From: Nomia melanderi
Taxonomy: Eukaryota > Arthropoda > Insecta > Hymenoptera > Halictidae
Direction: 5' to 3'
DNA: 64,000 nucleotides
NCBI RefSeq assembly: GCF_051020985.1
Contig: NC_135003.1
Coordinates: 13,075,501 to 13,139,500, forward strand
Of the stretch, positions 1-11,329 are shown one piece after another. A model generated the notes under the pieces. The model did not search any database. It had not been told where the DNA came from and worked only from the letters and a program-made list of their open reading frames with translations. Each line of letters starts with the position of its first letter. The first letter of the stretch is position 1. A program made the translations under genes and the position numbers.

Positions 1-1119
1 GCAAAGAACACAATGCACGCAACATCAAACAATTCGAGAAAGATAAGAAATAATTTTGAGGGCGCTTAATCAAGTATTCACAACCTTGAAACGACGTTGC
101 ATAATATCTTCCCAAAAATGTCAATCACTTATTTATATGATACAGATATTATAAACCGTTACTTTCAACGAAAATGTTACCAAGAATCAAATATGCTTCT
201 TTCTAATTTATTTTAATCTAATTTTAAATATTCATTTATGTCTCGATAACTGTAAAATCTATTCAAAATTAACATATCTATAATTTGAGTAATACGTTAA
301 TTTTGAATACACCATCTGAATAATCACAAAATAGTTAAAAGACGTATCAATTAGAAACAATCTAAGTCAGAACACAAAAAATACGACACAAGACTAGACC
401 AGGTGTGTCAAAAATACCAATTCCAAATCTCTTCTTTTAGAATAATTTCAAAGCTAATTTGACAATACCCAAACTGAAATACGAACCAATCGAAATTCCC
501 ATAATTTCACGCTTACAGCTTCCATCAAGAAATTTCTAAAGATGGTTTACTATTCGGTAGTTCCAGTGTTAACGTTAACATCATCCACTTCTGACTATAA
601 CTCACTCAACTACAAATGGTCACTATCAAAAGCCAATTCCCAGTTCCCAATCCTCAACTCCATTCTAACGCGAAAACCCGCGACGCTCCGCCGCGAAAAG
701 CAACGTCCGCCTCTACAAAATATTCGGAAACAGAAATGAAAAACGGCTTATATTCACACGGAGATCCGCAGGCCAGAAACAATCGAGGAATCGTCCGCGT
801 TCCCTGGTACTCAACTATCAGATTCCCCGCAGTCCGGACGCACTCTCGCAAATGAACTTTAGAAACATTTTCGTGTGCGAGATACCATCGAGAATGGGGC
901 GCTGCAGCGAGGCATCGCCGTTCTCCCAGTGAATCAAGTAATCCCCGGCGAGAAATAAAAGCGGCTATTAGTATAAAGCGATTCGCGAGAGCGCGGACCA
1001 GCGCGGAGACGGGCGGGAAGACCGCGCGCGGAATAAGGCCGGAGTCACACGAGCGTTCAAGTGACGGACGTTAAGACGAACGTTGCGACGAGCGTCGATG
1101 CGTTGCATCGTTTTACGTG

Positions 1120-1362
1120 TTAACACGTTGAACACGATTTCGTAGAGAAAAGTACGCAAAATGGAGAAAATACAGTAGTAAATCATTTGACCGAATTGGA
1201 TTATTACCATCGCACGTTCGTCAAACTGAATGTCACCGCAATGGGTGGCGTTATTTATAATATAGAAATGTTCGCGAATAATCATCGTTTAATTGAGCGA
1301 ATTATAGCAATTCGATTTGCTTGGGGGTCACCGGTGACCCACATGGCATTCCAATAACAAGG
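1120..1362. mobile_element. TTAA inverted-repeat element, family G, copy 1
   Basis: Left end TTAACACGTTGAACACG is intact. The body shares several blocks with 5332-5612 (ATTATTTATA, AATTCGATTTGCT, GGGTCACC…TGACCC, CATGGCATTC). The right end has decayed relative to the TTCAACGTGTTAA end of copy 2. Contains a perfect 16-bp palindrome, GGGTCACCGGTGACCC, at about 1325-1340. Confidence 0.55.
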
Positions 1363-1489
1363 AAGAACATATCATGTACTGTGTGTTAAAAAATTGAGAT
1401 GCATCTCGTCGACGCTCGTGTGGCGACGGCCTTAAAACTGACGCAACGCGACGGTGTTAGCTAGACGCAACGGAGAACTCGGGGGTGGT

Positions 1490-2090
1490 GTGTTGTATAG
1501 ACGAGGACGGGGAGCAGATAACAAGCGTGCGACGCACAATGCAGCCGCCTGTCGACGGAACCCCAAATTTGACTATTCAGATAAGGAAAACTGAAGGATA
1601 CCAAGTGTTGCTAAGCAGTCTGCTATACAAAAGGATCTTCATTTGAAAAACACGAATTTTGCGCGAATAAATACTGTTTTTCAAACATCTGTTTGTATCA
1701 CTCATACTCTTGAAATTATTGAGTTTCGCCCAAAAGACAGGCGTTCTGTAGACAACACCCAAAATTCGACTATTCCTATATCGAAAATCAAAGGTAACCA
1801 ATCTCTTGATAAGCAATCCTTCATTCTAAATAATTTCCATTTGCAAAATACAAATTTTATGCGAATAAATACCGTTTCTCGATTCATATAACATCGGAAT
1901 CAAACCGCAGAATATCCATTATCATTGAAAAATCTTCACAATATCCCCGTAATGTGACAAACATGTAACCACCATATGTTCAGCTCTATACCTTCCAACT
2001 TTTGTCTCAAGCATTTGTTTGTATCGCTCACGGTTTCGAAGTTATTGGGTTTTGTTCCCGAAAATGGGCGTTCGGCCGCAGTGTGCGCCG
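1490..2090. repeat. Dispersed repeat family R, copy 1
   Basis: The stretch 1871-2052 is about 93-95% identical by eye to 40622-40804. The first half (GCGACGCAC…CAGCCG, then AGTTTCG…AAGACAGGCGTTC) resembles the left end of the 49034-50013 element. Two partial units are present. The right edge comes within about 30-60 bp of the dally donor at 2119. No coding capacity. Confidence 0.75.
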
Positions 2091-2119
2091 GCTGGAAATC
2101 GTTTTCGGCGGGTACTCAC

Positions 2120-2321
2120 CTTCTCCTCGAGCCCCGGCCCGTTCTCCATCGCGTGCATAATGGCATCCGAAATGCGGGTGTCCAATTGTCTGACAGCCTT
2201 CTCGGCGTTCAGGCCCAGCGGATCGTTACGACCGTCGACCGCCACGACCAGCCTCTCGACCGTTTCCACGTAGCCGGACCACGCGAGGTCCAGTTCCGAC
2301 GCCGGCTCTGTCAGGCAACCT
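2120..2321 (-). CDS. dally: Glypican exon completing the signature motif
   Basis: 202-bp exon that follows 6450-7020. Acceptor AATCTGATTGCAG|A and donor GAGAAG|GTGAGTACC are clear. The first base completes an Arg codon (AG+A), then Gly-Cys-Leu, which finishes the glypican signature begun in the previous exon. The rest encodes ELDLAWSGYVETVERLV… and SDAIMHAMENG…, matching the segment after the signature in GPC3/GPC5-type proteins (…YWREYILSLEELV…). About 67 codons, no stop, phase 0 at the end. The following exons (remaining cysteines, possible convertase site, Ser-Gly attachment sites, GPI signal) must lie left of position 1; none is visible in 1-2119. Confidence 0.88.
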
Positions 2322-2479
2322 CTGCAATCAGATTATTTTCAGCGTTCACACGCGTCCTCGCCACCATAGAGCCGCGCACTTCTTCCATGGCGACTTTCCA
2401 ACCTCGTTTCCCCGATCCCTTATTTTTAGAATTAAGGTAAGCGGACACCATGATTTGATAATCTCCCGCGGCCCGGTGC

Positions 2480-2975
2480 GAAGAATGTTTCTCTTCGCTT
2501 CTTTCTTTTCGTTTCTGTTTGGCTTCGGTGAATCCGGGATGAGAGGATTTTGTGGGAATGAGGAAAGACTTGACACCAGAGAATTTGTGTAAGTTAAATT
2601 CGAAGGAAAAGAGATTTAGGGTAGGTTTTGTTTATTGGTGTTTGAGCTCGAGAATAATTCTTTGATTCCTTCTTTTTCCTTCCGTTTGGTTTCGGTGAAT
2701 CTGGGATGAGAGGATTTTGTGGGAATGAGGAAAAACTTGAAATCAGAGAATTTGCGGTGTAAGTTAGATTAGAGAGAAAAAATATTTAGGGTAGGTTTTG
2801 TTGGATTGGTGTTTGAGCTGGAGAATGTTTCCTTGATTCCTTCTTTTTCTTTCTGTTTGGTTTCGGTGAACGTGGGATGAGAGGATTTTGTGGGAACGGG
2901 GAAAGACTTGACACTAGAGAATCTGTTAGATTCTAAGTTAAATTGGAAAGAAAAGAGATTTAGGTGAATCTTCTT
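2480..2975. repeat. Tandem array, about 170-bp unit, three copies
   Basis: The landmark GGGATGAGAGGATTTTGTGG begins at 2536, 2703 and 2874 (spacing 167 and 171). Each unit also has TTCCTTCTTTTT, GGTTTCGGTGAA and AGAGATTTAGG. Copies differ by scattered substitutions. Confidence 0.9.
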
Positions 2976-3797
2976 CTGTTGATGTTTAAGTTGTGGGATT
3001 TTTTGTGGGTGTATGAAGAGACTCAGGATTTGTAATATTAAAATATCTGCGAATATATGGAGATTCATATTTGTGAGTTTGTGTTGTAATCGAGGAAGAA
3101 GCGTCGACAAGTTTATTACCGGTTTTGTTCTAGTGATATTTAAGTTATCGAGAGTGACGCGAATGAAGACACGCTGTCTACTTGTTATTGCGGCAAATGA
3201 GTGACATTGTGAACAATTTACGATCAAATAGAGAAACAAACGTATGATTTATTAAAAATCTTGCTGACAATTACTTCATATGCTACAAATATATAACATT
3301 AATAAATCTTCTGGCACAATAAGATGTATTTCATGCAATCAAGAATTTGACACAAATTGGAACATTAATTAATCGATGCAACACATATTCATAAAATATC
3401 AAATTTTGCTATCCCAGCTCGAAAATAGACATTTTAACACTTTATAATTGAATTTGATTGATTCACCGATAAAATCGTATAATTTTGAATGTATTACCAT
3501 ATGTTTACAAATCAATTACACTATTACTGTTAATTGCGTCTACTAAAATTTTTTAATTTGACGTCGGAGTGAGTCTGTGGATGGTAGAAAATAGACATCG
3601 TGTGAGGTTAACATGACGCCGCCGCGTCATCTATATGCGCATGACACACTTTCGAACACGAAATTAAGATATTAAGGGAAAATATACAACCAAGGAGGCT
3701 AAGGACCACCCACAAGAACTTTGTCACAGTAAAACTAAAACAGACAGATTTCCTCGATAGAATGATAAATTTCTTGTACAATATTCCATCTAATAAC

Positions 3798-4255
3798 TTT
3801 CAATTGCCATTTCAAACCCCAATTTTACCAAATATCCATTTTACCTTAAAAATGATATCCATCGTTTAAAATAAAACAATCTCTTCCCAATTTTTCATTC
3901 GAAGTAACATTCCACCCCTTTCTAATCATTTCTCAATACTGAATTCGTAATACTATGATTCATAACATAATATAAAATAAAACTTATGTATATATTTTCT
4001 ACAGATTTCAAAAGTAAAATTGTAGCAGGGAAAATCTACTTTCAATTACCATTTCAAACCCTAATTTTACCTTAAAAATAATATCCATCGTTTAAAATAA
4101 AACAATCTATTCCCAATCTTTCATTCGAAATAACATTCCACCCCTTTTTAATTATTTCTCGATATGATTCGTAATATAATGTGAAACAAAACTGTTATGC
4201 ACATATTCTCTACAGACTTGAAAAGTGAGTAGCAGGGAAAAATCTGTTTCCTTGC
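3798..4255. repeat. 242-bp tandem duplication
   Basis: TTTCAATTGCCATTTCAAAC starts at 3798 and its near-copy TTTCAATTACCATTTCAAAC at 4040. Both continue through ATATCCATCGTTTAAAATAA, CATTCCACCCC and a CTACAGA…GTAGCAGGGAAAA tail. The second copy has a small internal deletion. Confidence 0.9.
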
Positions 4256-5331
4256 TTCTCAAGGGTTATATAATAGCTTTGAATAATTGTAGTAATTACG
4301 AGGTAAACGTATTAATAGACGAAAATTGTGGGGAAACGGTAGACTGAACAATTTCTCGAAAGCGGTGCAATGAAAGCATCCATAACACGAGGTGGTTTGA
4401 ACCCAAAACACATTTCGGTTCACACCTACGTGCCCGAGGTATATTTAGAGGCGGTGTGAGCGATTTCAATGGCTTCATCAGGCTTATATACGTAGACGAT
4501 AAACTAACCGCGAAAGAATCGGCCTACCCCCGGAATTCGGAAACAGGTCGATCAAACCGCGCGTGGTTATTTACAATTTGCATCTTATGAATCTTAACTA
4601 AGCAGTTTATTTGCCATCTGCTTCCTGCTCGCACGAATTTATTTGCCGTTTCGCTGAATTGTGAACTGCTTCGTCTCTTTTCTTTTTCCTTCCGAGAAAG
4701 GCGATACTCTGATTCGATCGTTATCACGTTCCATATAATTAATTTATCTTTACTCAATCCTTCGCGAAGCTTTTCCATTAAATACACTTCATTCGGAGTA
4801 ACGAAGGATCAATGAATCACTTCGTACAGATTTTCCTTTGTAAAGTTACTAGAGAAAATGATTTATTATTTTAGTATTAGAATGTTAAATTTTCAATTGA
4901 GAAATTCAATTATGAATTTAATGTGAATCGTCAGGAAGATGTTTCGAGGATTGTTTCGATAGAATCCGAGAACGAAAGTTTCTTAATGAGGGGAGCTTTG
5001 TTATTCGTCATTAAATCTGTGCGAACGTGGAAACTGAAAAATTTAAATATAGCCGGGAGGTTCGGCTGACCAGACGACTCGAGGTATTTCTGTAAATACA
5101 AGTATGGACGGGAGGGAACGGGCCATCAAAGACTATAAAAGAAAGTGAAAGTAACTGGAGTTAACATGGAATATAGAGCGGGTCGTTAAGGGTAAAAGAA
5201 ACAAATGCCGCCAGAAGAGTCACGCTTACTCTTTCAGTTTGCGATCCGACGGCCTGATGAGGTACCAGACTGTGATGCTATTAAAGGATAAAACATCTTG
5301 CGGAAATCAATGAATTTCTTTTCAACACGTT

Positions 5332-5612
5332 CACACCGGCGCTGTAATTTCCACTCTTTCCCATTTGGCGGCTGAATTCTCACAATTGATAAAAAATATT
5401 GAAATGATCGATGAGTAAATTAATTCTCAACTATACGGCGATGTTTTCTAATTACCAAACCACTTGATGACATATTTGTGGCAATGTCGCCGCATTAGGC
5501 AGTATTATTTATATATCATAAATGTTTTCAAAGCATCGTTCCATCGAGTGAACTATAGTAACTCGATTTGCTCGAGGGTCACCAATGACCCCCATGGCAT
5601 TCAACGTGTTAA
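5332..5612. mobile_element. TTAA inverted-repeat element, family G, copy 2
   Basis: The right end TTCAACGTGTTAA (ttaa at 5609-5612) is intact. The left end TCAACACGTTCACA at 5332 is its mutated inverse. The right half aligns with 1250-1355, including CAAT/CATGGCATTC and the GGGTCACC…TGACCC palindrome with one centre change. Confidence 0.55.
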
Positions 5613-5722
5613 CGTATTGCATGCGGGAAACGTAAAAGTACCGTGTACCGTCGAGTAGTATTAAATAAGTAGTCGTATAACTTCATTACCATTTTTAATA
5701 AAAGAGTTCTCTTTGCGTATAA

Positions 5723-6323
5723 TTAACACATTGCGTACCGGCTAATTATCAGAAAATTATATTGTGCGGATTTTCAGTGAGATCCACTTATATCACTGTC
5801 TATGAAAAACCTCAAGTATGATATTGTTATGTAATATATTTTAAATGGACAATTAGTTGTAATCAAATTTAATATTTCTTTAAATGAGCGAGACGAGATA
5901 AAGACGGTATTTTGTGAAACTGACTCGAAGAGAAATCGCATGTACATTGAGGAACAAAGCTATTTTATTTCAATATTTCCCAAATTGATGTTATACAAGG
6001 TATAATATTAACTCCTTGCCGTACAATGACGAGTAAGACTCGTGATGAAGATTTCTAAACTAATTTAAGAATCAATGTTGTTCGTTACCCATGGATCAAG
6101 GCAAACAACTATTTTGCTATTATCAATGTATCATCTTCAATTTCCACCTGAAGTAGAATGGAAAATTTTGTTGTATTTCTTACAAATTGTCGATAATAAA
6201 ATATCACACGAGCTTAGTAACGAAAGTAAATAGTACGCCAAGGGATTAAATATCGAATTTTACAGTTTCACTGTATGAAATCAATTGGCGAGTGAGAGTG
6301 ACCTCTCGAGTGCAAAGGATTAA
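5723..6323. mobile_element. Composite TTAA element (family B left end, family C body), interrupted
   Basis: Left end TTAACACATTGCGTACC matches the full family B element at 56622-56816. From about 5883 the body matches family C (AGATAAAGACG…GAGGAACAAAGCTATTTTAT, compare 21510-21590 and the reverse of 42822-43066). Right end CTCGAGTGCAAAGGATTAA at 6305-6323 is a family C terminus. Family C sequence is interrupted at a TTAA by the 6008-6249 element. Confidence 0.75.
6008..6249. mobile_element. TTAA element, family K, nested in family C
   Basis: 242 bp with TTAA at both ends (6008-6011, 6246-6249) and inverted termini TTAACTCCTTGCCGTAC and GTACGCCAAGGGATTAA. The family C copy at 21825 keeps the uninterrupted site (CAATATTAAATATC), which shows that this element inserted at a TTAA and duplicated it. 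Confidence 0.85.
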
Positions 6324-6449
6324 TAGAAAAATACATATTCAGAGACAATATCGAAACCAAAGCAAAGAAACCGACACCAACAACCGACACGAAATGTCGA
6401 ACAGTGCACCGAGTAGCGTCCCCAGGAAGTTCGAGGGTACGAGGCTCAC

Positions 6450-7020
6450 CTCATGACATTGGTGCAGAATCCGCTGCAAGGCCTGACAGCTGGACTGATG
6501 CCCTTGCACTTCGGACAATAAGTCATCCTGAGCAGCGCCCCGTAACAGGCTTCCTGCTGCGGGCTGGTGCCGGAAAATAGCACGCTGTCGGTCCTGTCCA
6601 GGACCGTTTTGCCAAGAGTCAACGCCTGCACCAGCACCCGGGTAGCCTCCAGGCTCTTGCTGACTGACTTCGCGACCTGCTTCGGTATGTCGCCGAACGG
6701 CTGGATCTCATCCATCGTCTCGTACAGGCAGGTCTTGAACTTCTCCGTGAAGTCCTGCTCGTACTGGTGCGGGTTCACCGCGTTGTGGTAAGCGATCGGG
6801 AACAGCTTCGCGAAGAACTCGATGAACCGTTCCTGAAGCATGTCCCTGGTCAACGGCTGCTGCAGGGTGTCCGGCGTGTTCTTCGGCGACACGTAATCGG
6901 CCATCGCCTGGTACAACGCCTTTATCGACGGCTTGCTCAAAACCGCCATCGACCGGTACACTTGATCGAACAGGTTCAGGGTTTTGTTCTCCGACTGCCT
7001 CGCGAGCAGCGTCACGGTCT
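6450..7020 (-). CDS. dally: Glypican central exon with most of the cysteine-rich signature
   Basis: 571-bp exon encoding about 190 residues of the glypican core. Acceptor CTTCTGGTTGCAG|AG and donor ATGAG|GTGAGCC are both good; it joins the 56350-56490 exon in phase 1 (G+AG = Glu) and ends in phase 2. Visible features: an N-glycosylation sequon NKT about 12 residues in (near 6986), the block FFAKLFPIAYHNAVNP, FKTCLYE, the SKSLEATRVLVQALTLG helix typical of the GPC3/5 group, and near the end CPKCKGI…RPC…FCTNVM. This last part is most of the glypican family signature, cut by the intron just before its final Gly-Cys. In the signature there are five residues between the Ile after the second Cys-x-Gly and the Pro-Cys, where vertebrate members I recall have four. 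The GTG near 7015 is an internal Val, not a start. Confidence 0.9.
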
Positions 7021-7378
7021 CTGCAACCAGAAGGGGCTCGGTTAGCGATTGTGTTCAGGTTGACGGTGATTTCAGGGTTGTAAATGTTTGAGAAGTATGG
7101 GGAAGACGTGAGATTGAAATAATCGCATTGGTTGTCTAGGATGTTCTATTTTGATGTTAACAGGATTGCTGTCAGCGCTTATTTCGGCGACGGTCTCCTC
7201 AATCATATTTTCTTCAATCCAGTAAATTTAAAATATTGGAAAGAGGAAACTGAAACAGTCATTGAGTTTCTAAATATAATGTAGTTTGTGATTTTTAATA
7301 ATATCTGTAGGATTAATTTCATTCTCATTATGGGAAATATAGGATTACAGTCGTTACAAATATGTGACTGCGAAAGTG

Positions 7379-7650
7379 TTAATATATTTTGAATTGTTGG
7401 GTAGGCAATATTCCGGTATAGAGGTGATTTTGGAGTTGTAATTTGAAAAATTATAAAATTAGTAAATTTGAAATAATTATTACACTGTTTTTTTAGGATA
7501 TTCTAGTTTTACGTTAATATATTTTGAATTGTGACTATTCCAATTGATAGGGGTGATTTTGGGGTTGTAATTTGAAAAATTATTAAATTAGTAAATTTGA
7601 ACTAATTATTACACTGTTTTTTAAGAATATTCTAGCGTGACGTTAATATA
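7379..7650. repeat. Tandem array, 129-135-bp unit
   Basis: TTAATATATTTT starts at 7379, 7514 and 7643; the first two units share GTGATTTTGG, GGTTGTAATTTGAAAAATTA and TTATTACACTGTTTTTT. A much decayed further copy is visible at about 7055-7165 (GGTGATTTCAGGGTTGTAAA … GATGTTCTATTTTGATGTTAA). Confidence 0.85.
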
Positions 7651-9028
7651 TTTTACAACGCTTAAATCTTTCAAATGAAAATGTGACTTGCATTGTGTAA
7701 GTTTGTTTTCTTAGTGGAAATCGGTTACAATAATCAGTTTTTTGAATGAATTGTTCGTAGACTGAAGAAATCTGAACACCGAGTGTTCACACGACTGCGC
7801 AAGAACGTACCCCGTTGATTATCTAATGTTATTAATAAATCAAATCACGTTGCACTGCTGTGATAAAATATGAATGTCCGAAGTTGAGCGCAACAAATTC
7901 GCGAGGCAGGAAAATTTCGTAGCCGAAGCAAGGGTACATCGATCGTAAAAGTATCGCAGTAACAGTAACAAGTTCCTCGAAGTGGCTGGAAATTACAAGG
8001 GTGAGAAGGCTTTATAGTTAGCGTAACAACGCGTACATCGTAAACGCGAGGCACTAACGTTAACGAGAGCATTCGCCGGAGTAATCCAATTTTATTGATA
8101 TCGAATATATCATTGTTAGAAAGTTTAGATGCTCTCATTTTGTATTAACCCTGGAACTAGCTTGTAATTTTCTCCTTCGATCGAGGTGCATTCTTTTAAA
8201 CTTGTCTCGATATACCTGCAGGCGCATTAATTCAGTTAAAAATACAGATAAACGCACATTTGTAGTCGTTTTATTGCGACATTAATTTCAACATTTTAAT
8301 AACAGTTTTCTTTATTAGAATACAGAATGAGTTTCGCAATTCAAAAGTGAATAATATTTTTAGAAAATTGAAATGTTTAGAACACATTCAAAGGGATGAT
8401 CGTGTTTCAAGAATCTTTTTCACAAAATACATTGCGTCTTCTCGAAAGCATCCGATGGTTATAGCGATTTTGAATAAAATAAGTAAAACGTAAACATCGA
8501 GTAATATAGATGTTCGTATAATTGAGAAAGCATTCCTGTAATACGCTAGTTTTGTTTGCCACTAGCGAAAAGTACATATATCTTGTCTCATCTGTGTGAT
8601 TCACCCCATATGCGGCTCTCGGGCCTAATCCTTTACGCACACGTTACGTCCAAAGGCAGTTCGCCTTGAACCTCCTCTGCGATTCTCATTTTAGGAATCC
8701 TGCGAAAACGGACAGTATCCAAGTTTTTTAATACTCGAAATTATACACTGACACGGTACCTGTCTGTTTAAGTCAATGTTACGAGTATAATATATAAAAT
8801 ACGACGGATAAGCATGAAATAGCGAATAAAATGGAATCTAATCGAGAAGGAAGACAATCTTCGATACTACAGAAATTCTCCAAATTTATTGTATATTTTA
8901 ATTTACCATCCAGCACTTATTCAGACTTCCATCGACGTATATTTTCGAACATATCTACGTTCTAAGTTCATTTTATTCGATTCAATATTCCAAGTTTTAA
9001 TGTATTATAGTCATTCGATGAATTTAAT
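7650..9028. other. Intron sequence without recognised features
   Basis: AT-rich intron; TTAACCCTGGAAC at 8146 looks like one isolated end of a TTAA element. No gene, RNA or array seen. Confidence 0.5.
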
Positions 9029-9232
9029 AATCTCGGAAAATGCTTTCGAGAACTTGACAAAATTCAAAATTCTAATATACTTTATTCAATTTATTTACTA
9101 ATCTCAGAAACTGCTTTCGAAAACTTGACAAGATCTCGAATTCTAATACACTCTATTCAATTAATTTACTAATCTCATAAACTGCTATCGAGAACTCGAC
9201 AAAATCCGAAATTCTAATACACTTCAGTTACT
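9029..9232. repeat. 71-bp tandem array, three copies
   Basis: AATCTC(G/A)GAAA(A/C)TGCTTTCG-type landmarks start at 9029, 9100 and 9171, exact 71-bp spacing; each unit ends in TTCTAATA(T/C)AC. A weaker, decayed copy may precede at 8950. Confidence 0.9.
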
Positions 9233-10143
9233 CGATCAATTCAACTCCAAGAAAATGATCCGCATTCAATAATTCCAACGCAGAGATTCCGAACTGAGCT
9301 ATTTAAACCTCTCAGCGAGCAGCAGCGTTAACTCGATTTCACGTGTTTCTCGATTGCGAACGCCTGGGTCCGAACGATCGAAAGTAAGTTGAAAAATCGG
9401 CGGAATCGTTGACTCGATTGTCGCGCAGTTTGCCCGCGCGTGCATGTCGCAGTGTGTACAGTACGGTCAGGCAGAAACTTCGATCGAATTCCAAACAAGC
9501 GACTTCGGACGGGTCTGCGGCTAACGAAATTTTTCAGTTCGCGACTCGCCCGGATTCGAACTGGTTCCCCCGATACACGGCAGGCTCGCGGACGCGCCGC
9601 CGCGCAGCGCTGCCCGGGAATACCCGTGAAAATGCTGTCCAAACATCAAACGGGCGAACGTTCAAAGGCTACGCGCGGCTACCTATGAATCGAACACGGC
9701 GTCGCTCGACGATCTCCCGGCGAAAACAAATATCAACGTATTTTGCACCGTCGAGGGCTAATGAACTTAGCTGACACCGTGTAAACCGTGGACCATCTCG
9801 CAGTTTTTTTGCTACTCGGTCAGGGGACCGTTCTAATTTCACGGCTTGGGGAGCTGTCTGTGGATTGCTTGCGCGGTGAATGCAAAAAGAAGGAATTATA
9901 ATTTTATAATAGTGTCTGAGGGAACTGTGAAAGTATTTTAATTCATTGTAATTAATTAGATGAAAAATGTGGAGGGTAAGCTAGGGCAGGAGTATACGAA
10001 TGGATGGCATTTTGTAATAGGTCCATTTTTTGGACTTGAGACTGGAATTATTAGATATATATTTAATCCATTAGCAATACTTGATTAACATGGATAAGTT
10101 CAAACGGTATCTCTTCGATAACTGTAGCAGAAGAGATCTAGAA

Positions 10144-10345
10144 TTAACCCTTTACGGATGTCGGCATTTCAGTGAGATGAAATGTTCAGATTTGGAAGAC
10201 AAGTCGTGGACAAATGATCTAATTAGTCGAACAGCAAGAGGTCAGCATGTAGTTTTCCTTTTTTCTATTAATTAAGCGATATAATTTAGCTTCATACGTT
10301 GAAGGTTTTGTGCATTTCAAAGAATCCTCGTCCGCAAAGGGTTAA
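10144..10345. mobile_element. TTAA inverted-repeat element, family E
   Basis: 202 bp with left end TTAACCCTTTACGGATG and right end CGTCCGCAAAGGGTTAA, which are inverse with few mismatches. A lone left end of the same family is at 40170 (TTAACCCTTTGCGGACG). The short open frame across it (10081-10275) is not conserved with anything I know. Confidence 0.85.
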
Positions 10346-10569
10346 TGGTCCAATTACAAGATAACTGAATACGTCACCGCATTATCGTAAACATCAATTT
10401 CCTTATCACTCCAATCCCTCTAATCTTCCCACTAATCACTGTTCGCATCGTCTCCCTGACGCGACGTTTCCATATAAACCCGGCAATCGAAGTTCGGCCT
10501 CATTAAAAGCAATCCCCGACGCATAAGTAGAATGGACACCGAACGGTACCGTGCCTCTCGTCAGCTCCT

Positions 10570-11075
10570 TCCACGTACCACAGAACGCCGAAGGAGGAAG
10601 TCGGTGTGCCCGAAGAGGAACAACAAAATGGAAACACGGCGGAAGAAGCAGGAAAAAGGAGAATCGAAATAGAATAGAGCATCGCGAGTGGAATATACGG
10701 CGAGAGGCACCACTCCGAGAAAGACCGCGCGAAAGAGGAAATAGACGGCAAAAGGAAAACACCGGCGCAGGCATTGAGAGGAGGAGGAGGAGGAGGAGAA
10801 GAAACGAAAAAGGAGGAATCGGAGTGCATACTGAAACGAGCCAAGAGATACCAAGAGAGTACCATTCCTCTCGTCCCTCGATCCTCCAAGAATACCCGCC
10901 TCGGGATACCGCTCGAAAGAGGAAATCAATGACAAAAGAGGAATAACAGGGCAAGAACAGAAACCGCTGGCATCGAAAAGCGAAAAACCGAAAGCGGCAA
11001 GGTAAAGGACGCCAGGGAAAGCAAGAGTAACGAACGGGAACACGGATAGCAGGTCGAAAAAGGGGAAGGGGGGGA
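10570..11075. repeat. Purine-rich block
   Basis: About 500 bp with strong A/G bias on the plus strand, including a (GAG)n run at 10776-10799 and repeated CGAAAGAGGAAAT phrases at about 10727 and 10912. All frames are long and open only because stops are rare in this composition. Confidence 0.8.
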
Positions 11076-11329
11076 GCCGATCCGACTCGATCTGTCGCTC
11101 CTCCGCCTCTATCCTCCTATTTCTTCTCAAAGACTTCTTTTACCTATGTACGATTTCAGCGGTTCCCCTCTCGCCCTCCCGCTCTTCGCATGCCACTCCG
11201 CGTTTCTCATCCCGAGGCACTTGTGGCCATTCCACCACTCGGACCAGATCAAGAGGGAGAGAGAACGAGGCAGAGGGAGAGGGAGGGAAGCTTCGGCATT
11301 CCTCTCGCCGGTCATTTTATTTTAGCGCC

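Larger units (their letters stand above)
1..2119 (-). other. dally: Downstream dally intron, partial
   Basis: Begins at donor GTGAGTACC at 2119 and runs off the left edge. I found no further glypican exon on the minus strand here. It carries a TTAA-type element (about 1120-1362) and the 1490-2090 dispersed repeat. Positions 1-540 are plain AT-rich sequence; 640-1090 is GC-richer with no recognisable gene. Confidence 0.7.
2322..6449 (-). other. dally: dally intron of about 4.1 kb (phase 2)
   Basis: Lies between the 6450-7020 donor (GTGAGCC) and the 2120-2321 acceptor (GATTGCAG). It splits an Arg codon inside the glypican signature. Content: a 170-bp tandem array (2480-2975), a 242-bp duplication (3798-4255), a TTAA element (5332-5612) and a nested TTAA composite (5723-6323) ending about 125 bp from the donor. 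No gene seen in it. Confidence 0.85.

Noticed and set aside
6446..7015. Single-exon gene starting at the GTG at 7015
   Set aside because: GTG here is an internal Val codon; an acceptor at 7021 and a donor at 6449 frame the exon and the family alignment continues on both sides.
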